Assembly: GCA_011109175.1 (NCBI GenBank)
Contig: RDEW01000071.1
Location: forward strand, 130,426 to 194,425
Origin: Dicyema japonicum
Taxonomy: Eukaryota > Dicyemida > Rhombozoa > Dicyemidae
Direction: 5' to 3'
DNA: 64,000 nucleotides
A program made the translations under genes and the position numbers. Under the pieces are notes generated by a model, which had not been told where the DNA came from, did not search any database, and saw only the letters and a list, made by a program, of their open reading frames with translations. Positions 43,021 to 54,070 of this stretch are shown piece by piece (positions within the stretch are counted from its first letter, which is position 1; every line of letters starts with the position of its first letter).

Positions 43021-43445
43021 ATTTGTGAAAAAATGAGAATTTTAAAAGTGCTCTCAAAAACACTTAAAGACCAAACTGGTGGTCTTGCCATGATTTATGA
43101 ACAATTTATCCGACCAACGATGAAATATGCAAGTTTTTTTATGGGCAATGCAGATTTCACGATCCTCCTCATTGAAACTATTTACAACCGAGGAGACCGG
43201 GATAAGGAATAATTGGACCAGAACACAAAATCCAGCCCATTGAAAATCTCTTAATCGAATTACAACGGAAACTCTTAAAAGAGGCTAGTTTACCGAGCTG
43301 CCCTCTATTCCATACACTATCGAAATATCTACAATCATACAAATTTTTAGCCAAAGCCATGTCCAATGAGAAGAGCTGTTCAGGATTCTCGACCCCACCG
43401 GACTCGTCCTCTCCCTGTTCGGTCTGGATCACTTAGTTAATTGAA
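43021..43445 (+). pseudogene. 3' fragment of a Jockey-like LINE
   Basis: Nearly identical to 49915-50330 (AAAAATGAGAATTTTAAAAG at both). It encodes MRILKVLSKTL, YEQFIRPTMKYAS, then CRFHDP and a long antisense-open 3' part. It lacks the stem-loop end. Confidence 0.75.
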
Positions 43446-44299
43446 AACTTTGGAGAGAATTGGCTTCCGTGGTGTTATGCTAGGTTGTAAATTGTGAGGG
43501 AACGTACCATTTTTACTACGTGAAAGTGATCCAATAGGAGAACAGATAAACCCTCTTATCACTATGGTACTTGATGTATTTTAGATAAGAGGGACCAATT
43601 TTTATGTGAACGATCTTTTTTAACTGAAAGATCATTGAATGATTTTGAATCATCATCTAAATATATCTATTGTCTGCATTTCTTCTAAAATTCACAAAAT
43701 CTTCCTTTCTGTAGGACAGACAGCATATTGATGAAAGTAACGCAAATACATAATAAGAGACCGACGAAACCATAAATGGCCATATTTTGTAATTTACAAT
43801 ACAAGGTTTTCAGATTTATTCAACAATTTTGTTAAATAAATTAGAAATTAGTACCATGCATGGAGCAAAGGAACACCTCCGTGTTCTTGCTTGGGATTAA
43901 ACGTGCACAGACACTTTCTCTTACGCTAATCTGCCCAAGTTATTTTTGTGCGCGGGTTCTGCAGAGAATACTGCTGAAGATTCGAAAAAAAAGTGCCGAT
44001 GAATTTGGGATCGATTCTCCTTCCAGCCAATTTCCGTTAGACGTCTAGCGAGCTTGGTCATAGCACAAAAAGGTTATTAGGTTAATTTAGTGGCTTGCAG
44101 GACTGCGGAAGGAAGAGCCTAGAATGACACGATAGCTCTCTTGAACACCGTCCTCGCGATCATGAAAGGTAACTCCCAGCGCGTGCCAATCAATTCCTGG
44201 ACCCCGATAGAATTCCTCGTGGAAGACTCGATGAACTACGGAGACGTGCGAGTAGGAAAGTTATATGGAGAAACCTTGTAGAACTGATAGTGAAGAACA
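43446..44299. other. Intergenic; weak short coding candidate at 43857-44048
   Basis: A + frame at 43860-44048 ending SADEFGIDSPSSQFPLDV has balanced codon use and could be an exon, but no consistent start, splice structure or family was found. The rest shows nothing supported. Confidence 0.25.
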
Positions 44300-44715
44300 G
44301 CAGAACCCTATTTATATGTTTAAGGGTAACGCGGGTGTTCACTAAACTAACTAAAACGTGGTCATCGGTGACCAATGGTCAAAAAAGACCCCCCAGCCTA
44401 ACAATATATCAAAATTACAAGATCCGGAAACTGTCTCAAACAATCATCAAAGATCGATGGAAACTTTTCTCACACATGCTGCTGTTTGACCTAACAATTC
44501 TAGCGAATTTTCGAAGGAAGTGTATTTTACGGAGAAATCCCTGAAATTACAAGGAAGGCCATGAATAACCTTTCCGGTTGTTCTCAACGCCGACTTAACA
44601 AAATCAATGAACTCTTCACACAAGAAGATCTCGGCAACCTATGAAAAAGGGCACGTAACAGGGGAGTCTGGAAGAAGTTAGTTGATCGGATCTCATATGT
44701 GGCAAAAAAGAAATA
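44300..44715 (+). pseudogene. C-terminal fragment of the RTE-like LINE
   Basis: Contains IYQNYKIRKLSQTIIKDRWK, then LFSHMLLFDLTILANF, matching the RWRLFGHVL...PAN region of the intact LINE. Later parts are out of frame. Confidence 0.5.
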
Positions 44716-45034
44716 TTTACTAGTTATTATTTCTAGCCTCTGTATAAGCCATAGATTTAAAATTTGTCACGTGACTCATTTATGTGATGGCTTACTCACT
44801 GAAGGTGTTAAAAAAAAGAATCGCAACATCCACAAACGCGGAGACGTGGATAGCTTCATATTTTACTCGTTTCTGAGGGGACGTCAAGAAAATCCTGGAC
44901 CAGATCGTACCAAAATTACACAACTAAACGGTTTCACTTAAGACATTCAGTGTATGTGGCTCCTTGTTAAAAGAAAACAGATATCTTAGAATATTATTGA
45001 GATTCTCGAAACAGGCTCTCGCATTAATACTACG

Positions 45035-45310
45035 GAAAACGCTAGCGTTGTACCTATTATGGAATAACTCACGGAACGCCAGCGAGACTTCCTCAAAATA
45101 GCCAAGTCGCCACAACATCCCTTACGAGTCAAGGTCAGCTTATATTTGTAGATTGCCCAGGATACGAAAAGAAATTTTACTTTTGTAAGATTAATCCAGG
45201 ATTCCAAAACAAATCGAAGAAAAATATTGTATGGCTAAGGATCACTTTTTTAGACGATTACTCTTATCCGCTTTCTTGTGGTTCCGTGGTTAATAAATAT
45301 AAGACATTGT
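45035..45310 (+). mobile_element. Jockey-like LINE 3' end with stem-loop tail
   Basis: Homologous to 6150-6440: LTERQRDFLKIAKS-type coding remnant, CPGYEKKFY, then GGATCACTTTTTTAGACGAT, TTTCTTGTGGTTCCGTGG and TTAATAAATATAAG. The stem is weakened by mutations. Confidence 0.55.
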
Positions 45311-47267
45311 AATAATGTGGTGCTAGCCAAAAAAGAACGAAGAGATAATAAAGTGCCATAAATTCCAGGCAGAGTTCAAATGACTCCCGGTTTGAATCTC
45401 ACTGTCCTCCTGAAAGTCACATGCACCTACAATGCTTCCTGGTTTTACGAGTGACCTCATCATCAGTAGTGTATTCGTGAAAGTGCTACCAACTACTAAT
45501 AAGGTCATTAATAATTTTACCCATGTCTTCTAATACGAGCTCTTTTCTTTAAATCGGACTCCTTTTATGAGATAACTTATGTAGTTCCAAGAAGCTAACT
45601 TTATTATGAAAGCTTAGGGACGAAGCGTTTGAAGGCGATATTGGAATTTTTGTGAAAAGTAGTCGTATTACCTGCCCAGTCTGATCATATAGCTTAGTGA
45701 AGTGATCTGAGAATGAAAAATTCAAAAGTCCAAGGTAACAACAAACTAATTACTGAATTTTTTTTATATTTTCACGTTTTCTGGATGGACTATGATATTG
45801 GAGTGTGTTTCTGTTTCTGCGACGGTAGGAACTGAATACATTTCGAGTTGAGAAAACAGCCTAGAATTGGACTAAATCTCTCTAAAACGACCAAATAGTT
45901 TGCTTGGAAATGTCTACAAGTATCAAAAACATCATTAATAACGATAGAAAGGTGTTCAACGAGGTGTCTGTTAACTTTTACATATTACATAACGGCAGAG
46001 TAACCGCTGAAACTCCAATGTGAGTACGAAAGTCGTAAAGGATCCTTTGCATCATGGAAATCTGTTGGGAAGATCTCATTTACCTCGGATATGGACATGA
46101 TAAAAATAGATGCTATCCTATATTCGTTTGATGTATCCTGACATGTGAAAATAAACCATAAATGTTCTGGTCTTCCTACTGGAATTTAAAGAGGAAGGAC
46201 ACGAACGAAACCTTTTAGATTCAGCAACATCTATGAGAAACCTGCTGAAATAGTTTTGAATAACCCCCTCTTCTGTGTTGAAGATGACGATTTGTACGAG
46301 CAGTGTTAATTAACCTCTATTTCATATTGCTCCTATTAAAAAATTTTCGGGTCTGTTTTGAAGTGAATCTCTTGTGGGTCAACAACTTGGTCCATCGAAT
46401 AATCTTCACATTCTGTTCCAAGTCCATCACCCCAAATAATTGAATGTTGTAGTAAACTCTCATAGTGTCGAGGAGCAGAATCAATACAACTACAGTTCAC
46501 ATATCGTTTTTGAAAGGCAGTATTCCCCATCAAAGATATCTCTGTCTCCTCTTATTTGCTCATTATCAAAATGTCCACCAGTCCGATGGGAAACTGAAAT
46601 TGGGCAACCATTTCATTTACCTTTTTCGGTGGAAATCTGTTGTTTCAGATAGTAATTGATAAGCTTCCTCTTCAAATGGATGTACAAGGAAGGGTACCTC
46701 ATCCCGTAGAGAGGAACATTTACTGAAGTATCCGACAAGAATGTCAGCACACTTTTAACCGACCTCATGTATCGAAAAAAATCAAAAAACGAAATATTTT
46801 TTTGCTTTATAAGCTACAAGGTTTTTATCAGCTAATTTTTCCAAAGTTAATTACAATCGAAGGATTTAAACAAGAAAAATTAAGATGAATAAAAATTCTG
46901 TAAATTTCTTTGCAAAACATGAGCTTTCTTTAGTCATCTGTTGCAAATCAACAGAATATTAAACTCGAAGTGAAAAATCTTATTAATTTAACTGAATTGT
47001 AGATAAAAATAGTGATATCAAAAAATAGCAAATTACGGAACAAGCTAGAAGGACTACATTGGCCATATTGAAGACTGAGACCCTTACGTGATGTTTTCAA
47101 CAAGCGGCAGATAAACTTAAATATTATAATTTCAAATACCCTCAAAAATCTTTTATAAAGCGAAGGCCGAATTTCAGAGTCGCAATCATTAATATAAAGT
47201 AAAGTAGAAAAAAGCAGCCCGTCCTTGCATTAACCAAATTATCTACCAGTAACTTTGATTATTATTA
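45311..47267. other. Gene-poor stretch; possible decayed retroelement at 45.9-46.3 kb
   Basis: Around 46285-46310 VEDDDLYEQC may be a degraded YADD region, but flanking RT motifs are not convincing. A minus-strand frame at 46533-46336 is protein-like without a recognised family. 46770-47220 is AT-rich. Confidence 0.3.
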
Positions 47268-47515
47268 TTATTATTACCCCCAGGATCACTGGGTCAAAGA
47301 GAAAGAAATAAAAGTTCTCATCTAACTAAGTGATCCCAGACCGACAAAGGTGAGGACGAGTCCGGGGTCGAGAATCCTGAACAGCTCTTCTCATAGGACA
47401 TGGCATCGGCTCACAATTTCTGTATGATTGTAGATAATTCGATAGTATTTGGAATAGAGGCAGCTCGGTAGAACAGCCTCCTTTAATAGTTTTCGTTGTA
47501 TTTCAATTAAAAAAT
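47268..47515 (-). mobile_element. 3' end of a Jockey-like LINE with stem-loop tail
   Basis: Reverse complement of 50095-50372: the plus strand reads TTATTATTACCCCCAGGATC, ACTGGGTCAAAGAGAAAGAA, CTAACTAAGTGATCCCAGAC, then GTCCGGGGTCGAGAATCCTG and GGCAGCTCGGTAGAACAGCC. The (TAA) tail is at the left end. Confidence 0.75.
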
Positions 47516-48029
47516 TTTCAATAGGTTGATTCTATCTACAATTAATAATATAACATTGACATTAGCTTTGACAAATTGCGATATTTTTTGGAAGCAAAAT
47601 TCGTTAATCTTTTTTTGGACAATTCTCTAAAAATCTATCATTAAAATACGGTTTTAATAATTCATAATCAATCGAGAATCTAGACAAATCCAAGAATTTT
47701 AAATTCTTGGCTAATTTTAACAACGGTCTAAAATCACAGCTTAATTTTTGCACATTTTTACTGTTTGTATACGAAAAATATCTTAATCTAACAAAATAGA
47801 AACTTTAGAGATCTGGGACATGCAAGACTTTTGGAAAAACTTCGAAATTGGATATCAGAATATTGTCAAAATTAATAATTTCGAGTTTTTTTGATTAGCT
47901 TGACTGTGGAGCAATAAATTTTAGTTGGAGTACTTTTTTCAAAAAGAGAATCTGATAAAAGTTCAAGTGACCTAATTTCGCTGAATCCACTTTTAAATAG
48001 CAAATGAAGTAAAACTGGGTGATCATATG

Positions 48030-48400
48030 CCAAAAGAGTGAAAGAATTGGCTGCTGAAGGCGTTCCTGGTGAGTTGTTAAAATATGTCCCAGAATGCTTT
48101 GGAATAACTATCGCGGAAATATTAAACAAATGCTTCGAACGGAATAGATCACTTCTCATAGGACACCGAGTACTACCACCACTTCACAAACACGGATAAA
48201 AAAGGATTATTAGAGAATCTCAGATCTATCATCTTATAAACTATTTTTAGAAAACAGTATCTATCATAGTCTTAAATCGTATACAAACACACATTATATA
48301 AAACTTTCCTATCATTAACGACAATAGTCAATCGATGACAACAATTGTCAATCAACAACGACAATAATTAATCAATTCGATGCTGGAACGTAATAAAAAC
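48030..48400 (+). pseudogene. RTE-like reverse transcriptase N-terminal fragment
   Basis: EGVPGELLKYVPECFGITIA, then EILNKCFERNRSLLIGH and LPPLHKHG match the start of the RT domain (D-x-x-P-ELLK...N--F----). The frame stops at the final glycine, and no motif A follows. Confidence 0.5.
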
Positions 48401-48439
48401 GAATTTTTTTAGTATTTAGTCGACCAAAAAATGAAAGAA

Positions 48440-49064
48440 ACAATAGCCAGGAAACGCGTAAAATCTCAAATGAAATGAGAGAGCTCTTATTAACCACGAT
48501 AATAATAATCTTGGCAATACTGAAATCTCCCGAGTTATGGGTCTTCCTCGTACAACTGTATGTACAATTGCTTCTTCATATCTGAAGGATAGAAAGACCA
48601 AACGTGACAAACGTGGTGGGGATCATAGAAAAATCTTGATTGCTTATCAGAAAAATGTAATACGGCAGTAGGTTGAAAATGCAACAATGACATTGGGGGC
48701 GTTGAAAATAAAACTGTTGGAAGAGTTGAAGATATCCGTGAGTACAACCACCATCGACAGTTTGTCTAGATGAATTTCATAGTGAATACTCTCAAAATTG
48801 TTTCTGAGTGAAGAAACTGTGATGCACCATTGAGACACGATTAGAATATGGGACATTTTATTTGACGTTGGGGATAGTCGAATAGTCTTTATAGACGAAG
48901 TAGGTTGCAATGTCTCCCAGCATGTCCGCTTTGGGATATCTGAACAAGGTATTCATACTCGTATTAGTGTGCCACAGGTACGTAGTAAGAATATTTCAGT
49001 AATGGCCGCAATGACTGCACATGGTATGGTCTATCACTATGTTGTTGATGGTGCTGTTAATGGA
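48440..49064 (+). pseudogene. Tc1/mariner-like transposase, 5' part
   Basis: Helix-turn-helix region: ISRVMGLPRTTVCTIASSYL, KRGGDHRKI, ATMTLGALKIKLLEELKISV. The first catalytic aspartate block is VFIDEVGCNVSQHVR, then NISVMAAMTAHGMVYHYVVD. Two frame changes and a stop. The gene continues at 50376 after a ~1.3-kb insertion. Confidence 0.75.
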
Positions 49065-50375
49065 GAAATCTTGGAGATGCGCAACGGTCAAAAGATAAAA
49101 AGACGGGACTATTCTTGGGATTTATTTATTTATTAACCCCGGATACACCGAGAAAGAAGTTAAATTAAACAACTAATTAAGTGCATCCAGTTTCCACTTC
49201 TACAGAAACAGAGTCCATCCGGAATCAACATAAAAGGTAAGACGTCCATTACATGCAGTTGTGGAAACCCCTCCAGTAGAGTGGAGGAGAGCAAATGATC
49301 CTTTTTTGTGCCGGCCTGGCACTGGGCGTCACCTAGACAGGTGGATCACATGACGCCACTCTAATAGGAAGAGACAGGAGGAACAGACAAGAAAGCAGAA
49401 AACTTCAAAAAATTAACCACGCAACACCACATGGCGCCACTCGGCTAGCGGCTACCGGCTACATCTTGGGATTAGATTCGTAAGCTTTCGACTCGATCAA
49501 TCTATTGAAATTGTGGCAATTCATGAAGCTTAAGCTCCACAGTCAGGGTGGCTAAGTCACTTTTAAGGGATATTACTTGAATGGGAGAATCAGGGGGAAT
49601 ATGTCCAAGACGATTGAAGAAAACGGTGGAAACTCCCGTCCGAAAATTTCTTGATTCAACTAAGCGGAGTTTGTGAAACTAAAAGAATTATGCTTGACAA
49701 GTTGGAACTATGGCTCTCGAAGCGGAGACTCAACACATCAGGAACAAAGTCCTGTGTCACGCTGTTTACCACTTACAAAAGACAGCTTTGTCGAACCAAA
49801 AATCTTTATGAAGAACGAGGTTATTCCTATTAACAAAACACAGAGCATTCTGGGAGTTATTTATGATCAGGAGCTCACCTTTATCCGACATGTTGAGAAC
49901 ATAGTAACTTCTGCTCTGAAAAAAATGAGAATTTTAAAAGTGCTCTCAAAAACACTTAACGACCAAACTGGTGGCCTTGTCACGATTTATGAACAATTTA
50001 TCCGACCAACGATGACGTATGCAAGTCTTTCATGGCAATGCAGATTTCACGATCCTAAAACTATCCACAACCGAGGAGCGCAATAAGGTTAATTGGACCA
50101 GAGCACAAAATCCAGCCCTTTGAAAATCTCTTAATCGAATTACAACGGAAACTCTTAAAGAGGCTAGTTTACCGAGCTACCCTCTATTCCATACACTATC
50201 GAATATCTACAATCATATAGAAATTTTTAGCCGATCCCATTTCCAATGAGAAGAGCTGTTCAGGAATCTCTACCTCACCCGACTCATCCTCTCCCTGTTC
50301 GGTCTGGGATCATTTAGTTAGTTGAGACTTTTTATTTATTTCTCTTTGAACCAGTGATTCTGGGGGTAATAATAA
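49065..50375 (+). mobile_element. Jockey-like LINE inserted in the transposase, itself carrying a SINE-B
   Basis: The left part (49070-49122 and 49474-49640) is a repeat also present at 52090-52330. The right part encodes GTKSCVTLFTTYKRQL, ILGVIYDQELTFIRHVENIV, LKKMRILKVLSKTL and YEQFIRPTMTYASLSW. These are the C-terminal side of a Jockey-like RT. The 3' end is GGGATCATTTAGTTAGTTGA, ATTTCTCTTTGAACCAGTGA, TTCTGGGGG and (TAA)n. Removing 49065-50375 rejoins the transposase reading order at VNGEIL / KELWIYFVMDNA. Confidence 0.75.
49123..49463 (-). mobile_element. SINE-B copy with 10-bp target-site duplication
   Basis: The direct repeat TCTTGGGATT flanks it (49113-49122 and 49464-49473), and the related empty site is seen at 52139-52170. 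Minus orientation: the head has TAGCCGAGTGG, a good pol III A-box match. The tail is GTGCACTTAATTAGTTGTTT, TTCTTTCTCGGTGTATCCGG, then GGTTAATAAATAAATAAA. Length about 341 bp. Confidence 0.9.
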
Positions 50376-50696
50376 TAATTATAAAGGAATTGTGGATCTA
50401 CTTCGTCATGGACAATGCTAGGATTCACCATTGCAATGGAATCAACGATGTAATCCAATCCTACTACTTCAAGATACTATATCTTCCTCCATGCTCACCA
50501 CTCTTTAATCCAATTGAGAATGTGCTCTTAAAATGAAAGGATTTTGTGAAAAGAGGGTCTTATTGTTGATTTACAGCTAAGACATCTTATCTCATCTTTC
50601 GAATTGATTACCCCTAAAGACTGTGAAGGATACTTTAGAAGGATGAAAGGATACATTATGAGAGCAGTTAGTGGTGAAATTACAATGAATGAATAA
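50376..50696 (+). pseudogene. Tc1/mariner-like transposase, 3' part
   Basis: KELWIYFVMDNARIHHCNGI (second catalytic aspartate) and ILYLPPCSPLFNPIENVLLK (the LPP-SP-NPIE block with the final acidic residue) lead to a stop. A shifted frame then reads YFRRMKGYIMRAV to the end. Together with 48440-49064 this makes one transposase of the DDE/D superfamily. Confidence 0.8.
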
Positions 50697-50789
50697 ATCT
50701 TTTTTTGTGTTTAACTAGTATTGTTGAAAAATTAATTTTTTCTGTCGTTATCGATAGGAAAACCCTATAAGAATACCTGTCCACAGATG

Positions 50790-51172
50790 TTGTATGGAGT
50801 CATCGTTGGTATGCAGCTGAATGCCAAAAATATGCGAAGACTAAACAGGTTTTTATAATTAATCTGAGCAGTGCGTTCGACAGTATTAATATATTAAATA
50901 AATACAGCCTGAGGTTAGTACATTCCATCTGCAGAAACAGAGCTATCAGTAAAAGTTGGCATGAAGCACTATGAAATTTTCTTTACTGACATTGGTAGTC
51001 CACTAAAGGAATTCTCTGTCCCCAGATTTGTTTGCTGTAAATTTGGAGGCGGAGCTAAAGACATTCTATTAAGAAACACACTGGCAGAAATTTCTCCAAG
51101 AGATTATGATGTATCATCGGTAAAATATAATCTATTTGATGTCTTCCTGAAATTGGACTTCTTGCAATAGAG
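50790..51172 (+). pseudogene. RTE-like reverse transcriptase fragment (motif A to B)
   Basis: VVWSHRWYAAECQKYAKTKQ, then INLSSAFDSIN aligns with AVWSHRWRCATYQRYRNATN and DLSRAFDTVN of the LINE at 1.4-4.4 kb. It is followed by TELSVKVGMKHYEIFFTDIG, then SPLKEF, a decayed form of TELLVRVG...TGTPQGDSLSPLL. The open frame continues to 51170 without further recognisable motifs. Confidence 0.6.
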
Positions 51173-51225
51173 AGATGGAACATGCAAGGCACATTCTAAA
51201 TTGCATTCTCGTGAGATAGCGACAT

Positions 51226-51559
51226 AATAATAATAAAAAAGCCTTTTCACGAGAGCCATAGTATTTATAGCTCCGCATAGGCAGGACACACATTTTAATT
51301 AAGTAAAGAACAGTTAATTTTAACTAATCGTAGAACCAAGGAATGATCTTCACTTCTTTTTTTCTTTTTCTTCTGTGTGGGTCCTTTCTAGACAATCCAG
51401 TTCCGCAGTGAGTATCCACTGATGACGGCGTCACTCGTCAAACCCTTTCTGCATCGTAGATGCGTGGAACCTTCCACCAGGTGAACAACATCGAGAATCG
51501 AACCCGTAACCTAAGTTACTTTAGCCCGACACCTAACCACTACTCCACCCGGCTACGCC
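51226..51559 (-). mobile_element. SINE-A copy with 12-bp target-site duplication
   Basis: AGATAGCGACAT lies directly on both sides (51214-51225 and 51560-51571). On the minus strand the head is GCCGGGTGGAGTAGTGGTTA (A box TGGAGTAGTGG), then GGTTACGGGTTCGATTCTCG (B box). The tail is CCTATGCGGAGCTATAAATA, CTATGGCTCTCGTGAAAAGG, then (TTA)n. Length 334 bp. Confidence 0.92.
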
Positions 51560-51571
51560 AGATAGCGACAT

Positions 51572-52085
51572 TTTTGTACAAATTAGTATTATTACCTGCT
51601 CAGTCTAAAAAGTAGTTCTGAATTGATTTTTATTACATCATTTTTAGTAAAGTAAAATGAACAAAATTTACTGGTACAATTAAAATACTAAATATTGACT
51701 CATTTTACGGGTTGAACCCTTTATTGAAGTTTTTCATCCTCAAAAATGATTGTGCATTCTTAAGTGCCACCATGTATCTTGCCCTCAACTGAGAAATATA
51801 AACGAGTTGACGAATTATACGTCCCAAAGGCATATCCTCATATGAAAGTAGTCAACTCATCGAGTCTCTTCGTATCCCCATGGTCAAGCCACATCTGAGA
51901 AGGAAAACCAGCTGACTCAAGCCGACGTTTAATAATTTCGCTTTAAAACACTCCTTCTGCAACATAGATAACTTATGCCTCCTTTTCAGCTTTTTTTTGC
52001 AAACAAAATCGGTTTCTCTCATCGAGGAGGCTTTCGGATGCCCTACTTGGTACCATTGAGTTCACTCTGAAAAATTACAATCTGC
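51572..52085. other. Spacer, no gene seen
   Basis: No supported feature. Confidence 0.3.
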
Positions 52086-52089
52086 GTCG

Positions 52090-52500
52090 AATGTTGTGTG
52101 GAGCAAAAATTGGAGGTGCGCAACGGTCCAAAGATAAAAAGGACGGGACTATTTATGTGATTGGATTTGTAAGCTTTCGACTCGATCAATCTATTGAAAT
52201 TGTTACAAGTCATGGAGCTTAAGCTCCACAGTCAGGCTGGCTAAGTCACTTTTAAGGGATATTACAGAATGGAGAATCAGGGGGAACCTGTTCAAGACAA
52301 TTTAAGAAAACTGTGCAAACTGCCGTCTGACATTCTTTATAAGAGAACGACGAAGCAACTATTTCGTTCGAAATCCTGAAGGCAACATGGAGGCTGTGTG
52401 GGAATATACCACATCTGGACCTGGGGAACCCCGCAAATTTGGCCATGGAGGATTAATCGACACTGCACATCTTTCTGGTCGAACAAATAAATGTGAGATC
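52090..52500 (+). repeat. Second copy of the repeat seen at 49070-49640
   Basis: GCGCAACGGTCCAAAGATAA, then CGACTCGATCAATCTATTGA and GAGCTTAAGCTCCACAGTCA match 49079-49560 without the SINE-B. Both copies begin at the same base (GTGCGCAACGGTC or ATGCGCAACGGTC), so this may be the natural 5' end of a Jockey-like LINE. The right half (52330-52500) is absent from the other copy. Confidence 0.6.
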
Positions 52501-53002
52501 TGCCGAAGATGATATGAGTATGTGAAAGATTACTAGCTGTCGAGGTAGAGCTGACTTAAATTAATATGACAAAATCTAGTTACCTGTCTTTTTCAGAAAT
52601 CTATTCTATTTGTTCTTTATGTCGTGAAAATTCCCTAAACTATCTGCATTAGCGTTGCAACTCCTACAGTCCTTGCTTATGAATACATCAAACTAAAATC
52701 AGTCAGCAAAACAAGAACACATTGACCTAATATGACTGAAAAGTATTAAATCGACACATTTTCACCAAGAAATTAAAATTCCACTTTAACAACCAAAAAC
52801 CCAGTAACCCAAACGAACTTAAGAGAAAGTATTGATGACTTTTTCAATAATTAGTTTGACATCGCGAATGCCCTCTGAAATTCCCTTTAAAACTATCATA
52901 AAATCAAATAGTCTTACATAGAATATCCGGATTAAAAAGGTTAATAAATTTGCCCAAAAATTTCAAATCTAGTATTAAAACAAATAATCATACAAATACA
53001 GT
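52501..53002. other. AT-rich spacer, no gene seen
   Basis: 3' flank of the TMX3-like gene; no supported feature. Confidence 0.3.
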
Positions 53003-53840
53003 CTACTGCATGAATGAAATTTCTCGTTACGTACATTTTTTTATCAAAATATGCATGAAGTTTGACATTTACTCTATCTTTGTCATCCAAAGTATTAACG
53101 AAAGCAACTAAATCAGTCTTTTGTATAGATTCATTGCCAATAATGTGTCCATAAAATCGTTCATTATCAAACTTATTAATTCCAACAATTGCCGGGAATC
53201 CAGTTATATTGAAAAAATCAGGAATTGTAAGATAGTTTTTAAGATTAATATCTAAAAAGCATACTTGAATCTAAATTTAAGTTTCAAATAAACATCTTCA
53301 TGTTTTGCCGTAGCAATTTTAATTTGTTCAGCTAATTCATAAACTTTCGAACTATTTCGATCAATCATCACAATAATAATCAAATCTTCATTAAGTATGT
53401 GATCATAGTTGAATTTATTCAACCAAACTTGGCCTGTTGTATCTTCAACATAAGTATTCATGTTTTTAAAATCTCGTGACCCTAATATTAACATGTAAGT
53501 CCACCATAATAATCTTCTACCATTTTTCCTTTATTAAATAAGGCTATCGTCCCTGGAGAAGTGATTCCTAAACGACTAAGCAATCTTGTATTATAATTCG
53601 CGTTTACGACTCCAAAGGATATATTATTTATGTGTAAAGTAGAAAGTTTCTTTAGTCGATAATATCCTTTTAACTGATCGATTGAAGGAATAGTATTTTC
53701 TACAATCATTATAATCATATACTGAATAGCACGACAAACCATTCGACTTTATTCACTTCTTCATCAAAGTTGTCATTATTTAGATGTACGAGTTTTTGAT
53801 AAGTGAGGTAAACCAGGAACAGTAGAAAGTATATCATCAT
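53003..53840 (-). CDS. TMX3/PDI-like thioredoxin-fold protein without catalytic CxxC
   Basis: Exons: 53840-53723, 53699-53505, 53481-53294, 53270-53031, then a stop at 53005-53003 after a probable 25-nt intron (other introns 23, 23, 23 nt). Product about 247 aa. The hydrophobic start MMIYFLLFLVYLTYQ acts as a signal peptide, then VHLNNDNFDEEV and WFVVLF begin a thioredoxin domain. Where catalytic PDIs have CGHC the sequence reads NTIPSIDQ. The cis-proline region is LGITSPGTIALFNKGK with DYYGSRDF. The second half matches the TMX3 C-terminal domain: LIIIVMIDRNSSKVYE, FLDINLKNYLTIPDFF, GFPAIVGINKF and DLVAFVNTLDD. Probably an ER-lumen redox-inactive chaperone. If the last intron is retained, the protein gains about 30 residues ending at 52941. 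Confidence 0.78.
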
Positions 53841-54070
53841 TACCTACTTTTATTAATTATTTATTATAAAACTTGGTTTGCCAAATTAAACATTAATTAA
53901 TTTATTTGTTTTTACTATTTTGTAAGATATTTTTGCATGAAAATTATTTTTCGATTATATTGTGTCTTAAAAAAATATTTTATCAGAGGCCACATGCGCC
54001 ACGTGGATAATTGGTTTCTTCTTTCCCCTTTATAGCATCATTGGATCCACCTTAGTCAAAGACGTCAATG
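53841..54070. other. Divergent intergenic region
   Basis: About 230 bp between the TMX3-like start and the next + strand candidate. AT-rich near TMX3, with CACGTG at 54000-54005. Confidence 0.35.

Noticed and set aside
46270-46310. RT active site (VEDDDLYEQC)
   Set aside because: No motif A or B around it, so it could be chance.
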